Source: JAAXQD01 sp963790095 (GTDB taxonomy: Bacteria; Desulfobacterota; Desulfobacteria; Desulfobacterales; UBA11574). Taken from it: 64,000 nucleotides of DNA. Numbering within the stretch: position 1 is the stretch's first letter; every line of letters starts with the position of its first letter. The notes below the pieces were generated by a model, which was not told where the DNA came from, did not search any database, and saw only the letters and a program-made list of their open reading frames with translations. A program made the translations under genes and the position numbers. Positions 60,743 through 64,000 of this stretch are shown in pieces. The stretch spans positions 124,001-188,000 of the forward strand of contig CAWBNO010000019.1 of assembly GCA_963790095.1 (NCBI GenBank). The letters run 5' to 3'.

Positions 60743-61351
60743 CTAAAGATCCGGACGCTCGGTGCAGGGCATGACTCCGGGACCCGGCAGGGGTGCTTTC
60801 ATGCAGCCTTTGGATTCCCCTTGGATCAGAGACGGTATGTCCGGGTATGCATATACGGTCATTGCATTATTTTGGGGCAAGCCCCCGGTATCGGCAGACG
60901 GTCCGTAGATGCTGTGGACGGCTCTTCGCAGCATTCTGAGCAGGGCCGTCTGCTCTCCCCGATGGTGGGCCGTATGGGCGATCCGTCTCAGCATAATCCA
61001 GGTTCTCCTCCGCAATGCATCAAAAAAAGCAACCTCTTTCTCCCACCAGGATTTGTCCTTTTCCTTGAGCATTGCCAGTCGTTTTTCCGAATCCTCGGCA
61101 TATTGCTTGATGAATTCAATCCGGGTTTCCTTTTCGGGCAGCGGCGGTGCCCCCACATCGATGCCGAACATATTGCAGAACCATTTGTTTTCACCCATGC
61201 ACTGATGGACCATGTGCTCCAGAGGATTCCGATCTTTTCGCTCCAGGGGGTGAGGGCGGATGAAAAGATCATCGTCCTCGAACATACTCCAAACGCTGAG
61301 GGTCTTGATCCGTTCGGTGTCATAGGCGTCCACCAGAAAATCATATTCCAT
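60743..61351 (-). CDS. DinB/YfiT-superfamily protein
   Basis: 202 residues of the four-helix DinB fold. His-Thr-Ala-His-His-Arg-Gly-Glu-Gln-Thr (126-135) is the conserved HxxxH helix, and His46/His49 in His-Met-Val-His-Gln could be the remaining metal ligand. Ile-Tyr-Gly-Pro-Ser-Ala-Asp follows as in DinB proteins. The superfamily includes bacillithiol S-transferase BstA and mycothiol-dependent maleylpyruvate isomerase, so a thiol-transferase role fits the neighbouring gene set. The C-terminal 45 residues are Pro-rich and outside the fold. AAGGAGG precedes the ATG. Confidence 0.78.
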   Translation of the reverse strand: MEYDFLVDAYDTERIKTLSVWSMFEDDDLFIRPHPLERKDRNPLEHMVHQCMGENKWFCNMFGIDVGAPPLPEKETRIEFIKQYAEDSEKRLAMLKEKDKSWWEKEVAFFDALRRRTWIMLRRIAHTAHHRGEQTALLRMLRRAVHSIYGPSADTGGLPQNNAMTVYAYPDIPSLIQGESKGCMKAPLPGPGVMPCTERPDL

Positions 61352-61427
61352 TTTTGCCTCCTTCAGACTTCCATTTCCCTAGTATCATTTTTTTTATTCC
61401 CACACGGTTCGTTATGAACGTTGGGTA

Positions 61428-61847
61428 TCACTCCCGATCTTGGAGCAGCCGAACCACCTTGAGAACCTGCTTCAATTTCTTCACGTTCCGACACGCTTTT
61501 AGGTCGTCGGCCTTTGCGATTTTCTCAACCAGTCCTTTGAGTCTTTGTTCTCCGTTGCTCAGTTTTTCAGCTTCGGCCCGGATGCGTTCCTGAAGGGCTT
61601 TGATCTGACCGACCCCTGAACCCGGGTCCCTGGAATCGGACACTTTTTTTTTAAATCCCAAGGACTCGAAATATTTCACCAGCTCCTCGAGCTCCGGAAC
61701 GGTCATGTCCGCCGATGATCCAACCCCCCAATAGGCAATCACGTCCCGATATTCGTCATCTGAAAGGGGAATCTCTTTCTTGGCGATATGCACCAGGGCC
61801 AGCAGTCCGTTCCGCCGCTGTTTTTTATCTTCGTCTCCGGCGTTCAT
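61428..61847 (-). CDS. GemA-like (Mu gp16, DUF1018) protein
   Basis: 139 residues. Leu-Val-His-Ile-Ala-Lys-Lys-Glu-Ile-Pro-Leu-Ser-Asp-Asp-Glu-Tyr-Arg near residue 18 and the following Ser-Ser-Ala-Asp-Met-Thr-Val-Pro-Glu-Leu are typical of GemA/DUF1018, an early regulatory protein of Mu-like phages that alters host DNA topology and gene expression. No transposase or other phage gene is near, so it is an isolated or domesticated copy. ATG 61847 is seven bases after AAAGG; the ATG at 61853 touches that site. Confidence 0.72.
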   Translation of the reverse strand: MNAGDEDKKQRRNGLLALVHIAKKEIPLSDDEYRDVIAYWGVGSSADMTVPELEELVKYFESLGFKKKVSDSRDPGSGVGQIKALQERIRAEAEKLSNGEQRLKGLVEKIAKADDLKACRNVKKLKQVLKVVRLLQDRE

Positions 61848-62276
61848 GGCCATCCTTTCAACATCCTCAAGCGGTTTCGAGCCATGGATTTCTTCCTTCT
61901 TAATTTGAGCGATTGTCGAGTTTGCCGAAGATGCAAGGCTTTAATTGCTATTTAACGGTCTAAAACAATTGATTCTATTTTACTCCGTCACTATTTAAAA
62001 CGCTCAATTTAGGTTCCTTTTCCATTACATTAATACCCAAATTCGCAAAAGTCGAGGATGCATTGTCCCGGAATCGAGGCTTCGGGGCAGCCTAAACTTT
62101 CGTTAAATGGGGGTAAAAGTTTTCCGGGTTTTAAAAAAAAGATTGAAAATGCCACAATGTGGCATTATATTTCAATAGTGTCAAGTTTAATGCAGACACA
62201 AAAAGCACAAAAAAACCCTTCCGGTTGGAATTTGCCCTACCCAGCCAGAAGGACGTATAATGGAGATTCGAATAGG
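61848..62276. other. Intergenic region with the YHS-operon promoter
   Basis: About 430 bases. The frame from 62058 is open but runs through the promoter at 62143-62171 and has no ribosome site. The promoter and its palindrome are the main signal; the rest is AT-rich without repeats. Confidence 0.4.
62143..62171 (+). promoter_or_regulatory. Promoter with a 19-bp palindromic operator in its spacer
   Basis: TTGAAA (62143-62148), a 17-base spacer and TATATT (62166-62171). The palindrome AATGCCACA-A-TGTGGCATT (62148-62166) exactly fills the spacer, so a bound dimer would exclude RNA polymerase. It drives the YHS gene and probably the next gene. Confidence 0.65.
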
Positions 62277-62522
62277 ATGACCGCTCAACACGACAGGGTT
62301 CAAGATCCGGTTTGCAGCATGGACATAAATCCCGAATCGGCCCATCCGGTGAACGCGTACAAGGGACGTATCTATCATTTCTGTGCCGAAAACTGCAGAT
62401 CGGTATTTGCAAAGAATCCGGAAAAGTATCTGAAACCAAAAGGGTTCTTCGGACGATTTCTCCACCGGATGGCCCAGTCCAATAAAAAGGCCTTCGGGTG
62501 CAAAGGACCCTCGTGTCACTGA
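62277..62522 (+). CDS. YHS-domain protein
   Basis: 81 residues. Asp-Pro-Val-Cys-Ser-Met-Asp near residue 9 begins a YHS domain, and Tyr-His-Phe-Cys-Ala-Glu-Asn-Cys (about 32-39) supplies two more cysteines, a likely metal-binding module as in heavy-metal ATPases and related proteins. A Lys-rich C-terminal tail ends Cys-Lys-Gly-Pro-Ser-Cys-His. The ATG at 62277 is 11 bases after GGAG; ATG 62190 would add 29 residues. Under the palindrome-controlled promoter at 62143. Metal (copper or mercury) sensing or transport is the simplest guess. Confidence 0.75.
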   Translation: MTAQHDRVQDPVCSMDINPESAHPVNAYKGRIYHFCAENCRSVFAKNPEKYLKPKGFFGRFLHRMAQSNKKAFGCKGPSCH

Positions 62523-62547
62523 GCCGAAGATAAAAGGAGGGATTGCC

Positions 62548-62970
62548 ATGAAAGATACGGTAAGTTTACATTTGAAAGTCCAGGAACACTGTGACTGTTA
62601 TGCAACCACAGACCCCCTCAAAGAGATGTCCCTGGTTAAAGATGACGCAGATACCCAGGAAGCTGCCTTGAAATGGCTGGCCTTGGCTGCGCTGCACGGC
62701 GTCAACAACAACGCTGAAAAAATTTCCATCACACGATCCGATGACGGAAATGTAACGGTAACCGCAACATACCGTAAAACCGACCTTCCGTCTCCCGGGG
62801 CCGAAGTCGCTGAAAAGATCATTGCAGCGGTGGCCGAAATTGCGCATATCGAGGGGGATGAAGGAAAGACCCCGCTGGCATTGGGGATCCGGGACAGCAG
62901 TATCGATCTGAACGTCAAACTCAAGGCCAAGGATGGCGGGAAGAAAGTCACCCTGAAATTTCCGGAATAA
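62548..62970 (+). CDS. Unrecognised 140-residue protein after the YHS gene
   Basis: A soluble, charged protein with Cys-Asp-Cys near residue 15. A predicted alpha/beta body has Lys-Trp-Leu-Ala-Leu-Ala-Ala-Leu-His and a Thr-Val-Thr-Ala-Thr-Tyr strand. I do not recognise the family. AAAGGAGGG at 62533-62541 is a strong ribosome site, and it follows the YHS stop by 25 bases, so it is in the same operon. Convergent with the small gene at 63056. Confidence 0.6.
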   Translation: MKDTVSLHLKVQEHCDCYATTDPLKEMSLVKDDADTQEAALKWLALAALHGVNNNAEKISITRSDDGNVTVTATYRKTDLPSPGAEVAEKIIAAVAEIAHIEGDEGKTPLALGIRDSSIDLNVKLKAKDGGKKVTLKFPE

Positions 62971-63055
62971 GATCTATCCCAGTGCCTAAAATTTTTTTTT
63001 CCGGTGAGGATTTCTTCAGCTCACGGGCTGCGGTCCGATAACGCGGATGTTATTG

Positions 63056-63259
63056 TTACGCACCCATACAGCTTTGCCTCCAGAATCCGCGCATGCAACA
63101 TTTCTTTTTAACGGGCGCCGATGAAAATTGGACCGACGTATCCAGCTGTTCGATTTCCAAAAATTCATTCCTAAGCGACCGATGTGACAGAAACAGATAT
63201 TGGCGCGTTTCGAAGTCTGCATCGCGGTATTCTTCTATAATTATTTGAATGTCTTTCAT
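63056..63259 (-). CDS. Small TetR-controlled protein of 67 residues
   Basis: Starts Met-Lys-Asp-Ile-Gln-Ile-Ile-Ile-Glu-Glu-Tyr, with a strong AAAGGAGGG upstream on the minus strand. The first 48 residues look helical and acidic (Leu-Phe-Leu-Ser-His-Arg-Ser-Leu-Arg-Asn-Glu-Phe-Leu-Glu-Ile-Glu). The last 15 are basic with three Cys, possibly from a frameshift near the 3' end. No family recognised. A TetR-type operator lies upstream at 63312. Confidence 0.5.
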   Translation of the reverse strand: MKDIQIIIEEYRDADFETRQYLFLSHRSLRNEFLEIEQLDTSVQFSSAPVKKKCCMRGFWRQSCMGA

Positions 63260-63311
63260 TTTTTCCCTCCTTTTAGAAAAGGTGCTTGGCCCTTTGCCGG
63301 GCCTTAATATA

Positions 63312-63323
63312 ACGAACGTTCGT
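63312..63323. promoter_or_regulatory. TetR-type operator upstream of the 67-residue gene
   Basis: ACGAACGTTCGT, a perfect 12-base palindrome. It abuts a TATATT -10 hexamer read leftward towards the gene at 63259. The same half-sites occur in the TetR promoter at 63967. Confidence 0.6.
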
Positions 63324-63368
63324 GCTTGATGGTTTTATTTTAATACGTTTTTTTGCCATAAAATTACC

Positions 63369-63953
63369 TTATCGTTGGTAGCTGTTTAGCAGGCGGATCA
63401 GAGCGGTTTCCTCGTGTTTTCGGGTTTCAGCGTCGTCGAGCAATTTATAGTACAAATGAAAACCGAGGAGAAGAGAATAGAGGTCAAAGGCAAACTGATC
63501 ATCATCGATATCTTGTCTGAAATCACCCGCCTCAACGGCCGATCGGGCGATGCGTCGAAGACAATCGATCCATTCTTCCTGTTGATGCAGCAGAACATCC
63601 CTCACCTTTCCGGGTCGGTCACTGAAATCCCCGCTGGCAGAAACAAAAATGCAGCCTCCGGTCAATTCAGCCGTCCACTGAATCCAGTTGTCCACCAATG
63701 CCCGGATTCTCGGGATGCCGGCTTCGGCTTTAAGGGCCGGGACGATGACACCTTCTGAAAAAAGTTGCGCCGCGTAATTGAGTATCTCTATCTGAAGATT
63801 CTCCTTGGACTGAAAATGCCCGAACAACCCGCTTTTGGACATTTTCGTTGTCTTTGCCAGGTTTCCGATGGTCACGCACTCTAAGCCCAGCTGGCTGGCC
63901 ATATCCAGACCAGCTTCCAAAACAGTGAGTTTTGTGTCCTTTCTTTTTGCCAT
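63369..63953 (-). CDS. TetR/AcrR-family regulator
   Basis: 194 residues. The N-terminal helix-turn-helix (about 7-50) reads Thr-Ile-Gly-Asn-Leu-Ala-Lys-Thr-Thr-Lys-Met-Ser-Lys-Ser-Gly-Leu-Phe-Gly-His-Phe. A C-terminal ligand-binding domain (about 70-190) follows. The ATG at 63953 coincides with the predicted transcription start of its own promoter, so the mRNA may be leaderless; the ATG at 63959 touches the -10. It probably represses itself and the 67-residue gene through GAACGTTC-type sites. The ligand is unknown. Confidence 0.82.
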   Translation of the reverse strand: MAKRKDTKLTVLEAGLDMASQLGLECVTIGNLAKTTKMSKSGLFGHFQSKENLQIEILNYAAQLFSEGVIVPALKAEAGIPRIRALVDNWIQWTAELTGGCIFVSASGDFSDRPGKVRDVLLHQQEEWIDCLRRIARSAVEAGDFRQDIDDDQFAFDLYSLLLGFHLYYKLLDDAETRKHEETALIRLLNSYQR

Positions 63954-63959
63954 GCCCAT

Positions 63960-63988
63960 AAAATAGTACGACCGTTCGTATTTGTCAA
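63960..63988 (-). promoter_or_regulatory. TetR promoter with operator in its spacer
   Basis: On the minus strand TTGACA (63988-63983), a 17-base spacer and TATTTT (63965-63960). The spacer holds TACGAACGGTCGTA (63980-63967), a nearly perfect palindrome of the same family as 63312. Confidence 0.65.
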
Positions 63989-64000
63989 GAAAAAAATGCA

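Noticed and set aside
62058..62276. 73-residue N-terminal extension of the YHS protein
   Set aside because: It would run through the promoter and its palindrome and has no ribosome site.

Overview
The window reads as a chromosomal segment of an anaerobic Desulfobacterota (old Deltaproteobacteria) bacterium, most likely in or near the Desulfobacterales. This is inferred from a complete futalosine-type menaquinone cluster, selenocysteine use, a CooT nickel protein, class I lysyl-tRNA synthetase, and genus-typical intergenic palindromic elements. There are no rRNA or tRNA genes and no intact prophage. Two genes (polA and a DUF3842 gene) carry single-base frameshifts that look like sequence errors.

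Layout. 1-1.5 kb: tail of an unknown gene, a flavodoxin-like protein and a DEDD exonuclease. 1.6-9.0 kb: one operon behind a near-consensus promoter encoding mqnL(ubiD)-mqnP(ubiA)-ubiX-mqnE-mqnA-mqnC-mqnD-mqnB, nearly the whole futalosine route to menaquinone. 9-16 kb: redox and metabolic genes (MauE-like/rhodanese pair, C_GCAxxG_C_C protein, selenocysteine-containing SelD, thioesterase, hydrolase, VOC protein, IMPase). 16.4-25 kb: priA, a DUF1573 protein with an in-frame UGA, HAD phosphatase, CoA-binding protein, polA, queF. 25-36 kb: lipoprotein, receiver-cyclase, class I lysS, GerMN protein, EF-G, M48-TPR protease, parAB, NYN nuclease. 36-41.6 kb: DUF3842, cooT, an ispH-UbiA fusion, CoA-disulfide-reductase-like protein with rhodanese, plsY, Smr protein. 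42-44.1 kb: an accessory patch of very small genes around a CI/LexA-like repressor. 44-53.9 kb: M20 peptidase, ALDH, prfC, typA, azlCD, M15-like peptidase, MBL hydrolase.

54.0-61.4 kb is the most interesting part. It holds an S51-like protein fused to a CysRS-type C-terminal domain, a FemAB/BioF2-like acyltransferase, an MshA-like GT4 glycosyltransferase, an MshB-like PIG-L deacetylase, a HAD phosphatase, an actinobacterial-type inositol-phosphate synthase and a DinB-superfamily protein. Together these supply most of the chemistry of a mycothiol-like (glucosaminyl-inositol thiol) pathway in a non-actinobacterium. That reading is an inference from gene content.

61.4-64 kb: an orphan Mu-like GemA, then two small regulons whose operators sit exactly in the -35/-10 spacer: a YHS protein plus an unknown 140-aa protein, and a TetR regulator, apparently leaderless, with a small target gene.
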